Source of the DNA: G963676095 sp963676095
Lineage (GTDB): Bacteria > Bacteroidota > Bacteroidia > Bacteroidales > Prolixibacteraceae
DNA: 64,000 nt
Direction of reading: 5' to 3'
Assembly: GCA_963676095.1 (NCBI GenBank)
Contig: OY781040.1
Location: forward strand, 3,534,001-3,598,000
Both the position numbers and the translations under genes were made by a program. The notes under the pieces are model-generated. The model made no database searches. It saw only the letters and a list, made by a program, of their open reading frames with translations, and had not been told where the DNA came from. Below are positions 63,313-64,000 of this stretch, piece after piece (position 1 is the stretch's first letter; every line of letters begins with the position of its first letter).

Positions 63313-64000
63313 ATGGTAAAACATTTTTCTTTATGGCTGTGCTTTGTGTTCACAGTTTATCTGGCCAAGGCCGGCACGATCTCGTCTCCGCACGGAAATT
63401 TCAAACTTTCCTTTTTGCTTGACCGGCAGGGGGCGCCTGTTTACGAGTTGCAATACAAAGGGAAAACGCTCATCGGTCAGGGCCGGATGGGGTTTGTGAT
63501 CGATAAAGGGTACAACCTGGAAAAGAACTTCCGGATTATAAATGAGCAGTCCAGTGCCAAAGATACGGTCTGGCACCCGGTGCTTGGCGAAGAAAAAGAT
63601 ATCCGTGACCACTACAACGAGTACCTTGTGGCCCTGGAACAGGACAGCACCGGTTTCCTGATGAATATCCGTTTCCGCCTGTTTGGCGACGGGCTGGGGT
63701 TTCGTTACGAATTCCCGGTACAACCGGCTTTACGCCACTTTATTATTAAGGATGAATTGACCCAGTTTAACCTGGGGGAAGATTATAAAGCGTTCTGGAT
63801 GCCGGCCGACTTTGACTCCAACGAGTATGAAACAACAACCTCGACGTTGTCTGAAATTCGCGGACTGATGAACGGGGCGAAGAAACAAAAGCTGGCAGCT
63901 AAATTTTATGCGGAAGGGCTGGCGGTGCAAACGCCCCTGATGTTGAAATCGCCTGAAGGGATGTATGTCAATATCCACGAAGCGGCGCTGATCAACTATC
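63313..64000 (+). CDS. GH97 family enzyme, N-terminal part (runs off window)
   Basis: The reading frame starts at ATG 63313, 5 bases after the GH20 stop, and stays open to the window end (about 229 residues). The N-terminus is a signal peptide (MVKHFSLWLCFVFTVYLAKA). The GH97 beta-sandwich domain is recognised by ISSPHGNFKLSFLLDRQG, then FRLFGDGLGFRYEFP, EDYKAFWMPADFDSNEYET and EGMYVNIHEAALINY. GH97 enzymes are alpha-glucosidases or alpha-galactosidases; the catalytic residues lie beyond the window. Confidence 0.92.
   Translation, partial: MVKHFSLWLCFVFTVYLAKAGTISSPHGNFKLSFLLDRQGAPVYELQYKGKTLIGQGRMGFVIDKGYNLEKNFRIINEQSSAKDTVWHPVLGEEKDIRDHYNEYLVALEQDSTGFLMNIRFRLFGDGLGFRYEFPVQPALRHFIIKDELTQFNLGEDYKAFWMPADFDSNEYETTTSTLSEIRGLMNGAKKQKLAAKFYAEGLAVQTPLMLKSPEGMYVNIHEAALINY

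Noticed and set aside
1..64000. tRNA, rRNA or CRISPR arrays
   Set aside because: I read the larger intergenic gaps on both strands and saw no cloverleaf, rRNA segment or regularly spaced repeat array; a short tRNA elsewhere cannot be formally excluded without software.

Overview
The window looks like a chromosomal segment of a Bacteroidota bacterium, most likely in the Bacteroidales/Marinilabiliales range. The evidence is several TonB-dependent receptors with carboxypeptidase-regulatory N-terminal domains, a SusC/SusD pair controlled by an ECF sigma factor and FecR, a NrtR/AraR-type Nudix regulator, many glycoside hydrolases, scarce Shine-Dalgarno sequences and several TAnnTTTG-type -7 promoter elements. 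Genus and species cannot be named from the sequence alone. I see no rRNA, tRNA or CRISPR array.

Layout. 1-10.7 kb is mostly housekeeping: the tail of a GH65-type enzyme, a PfkB sugar/nucleoside kinase, a deoxynucleoside kinase, a GH3-auxin-type acyl-acid ligase homologue, CvpA, a DUF3667 membrane protein, tyrS, efp, a DUF3108 protein, tsaB and an orphan LytTR response regulator. 10.7-15.1 kb is accessory: a sulfotransferase, a complete IS66-family element (14-bp perfect inverted ends), a DUF4422 glycosyltransferase-like protein and APS kinase, suggesting sulfation of a surface glycan. 15.2-22.2 kb (minus strand) is an ECF sigma, FecR, SusC (with STN domain), SusD cascade. 22.4-23.9 kb holds a second, different sigma-70 family factor in an operon with a small anti-sigma-like protein and an extra ClpP. 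Then come a GlxA/AraC regulator, a VOC protein and an orphan tyrosine recombinase.

27.6-36.2 kb (minus strand) is the most intriguing block: eight tightly spaced or overlapping genes encoding a FecCD-type permease, its ATPase, a TonB-dependent receptor, a SAM methyltransferase, a lipoprotein metallophore/corrinoid-type binding protein, a binding-protein-like protein without a signal peptide, a HypB/CobW-like GTPase with two CxxC motifs, and a lone ABC ATPase with an N-terminal DUF1858-like segment. A structured leader RNA is predicted just upstream of the first gene. I infer a metal-chelate or tetrapyrrole uptake system coupled to an intracellular processing or delivery module; the substrate is unknown.

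36.7-46.9 kb contains a frameshifted NAD(P)-binding oxidoreductase, a NrtR/AraR-like regulator, a TonB receptor, two GH3 enzymes and an esterase: a small sugar-utilization cluster. 47.1-64 kb is a large polysaccharide utilization locus without SusD. On the minus strand it has GH89 alpha-N-acetylglucosaminidase and a LacI regulator. On the plus strand it has GH28, an unclassified alpha/alpha-toroid protein, a NagB-like deaminase, a Caulobacter-type TonB receptor, an ExuT-type hexuronate transporter, an unclassified toroid plus beta-sandwich protein, GH20 and the start of GH97. Together these suggest breakdown of a glycan containing uronic acid and N-acetylhexosamine, with no sulfatase in view.
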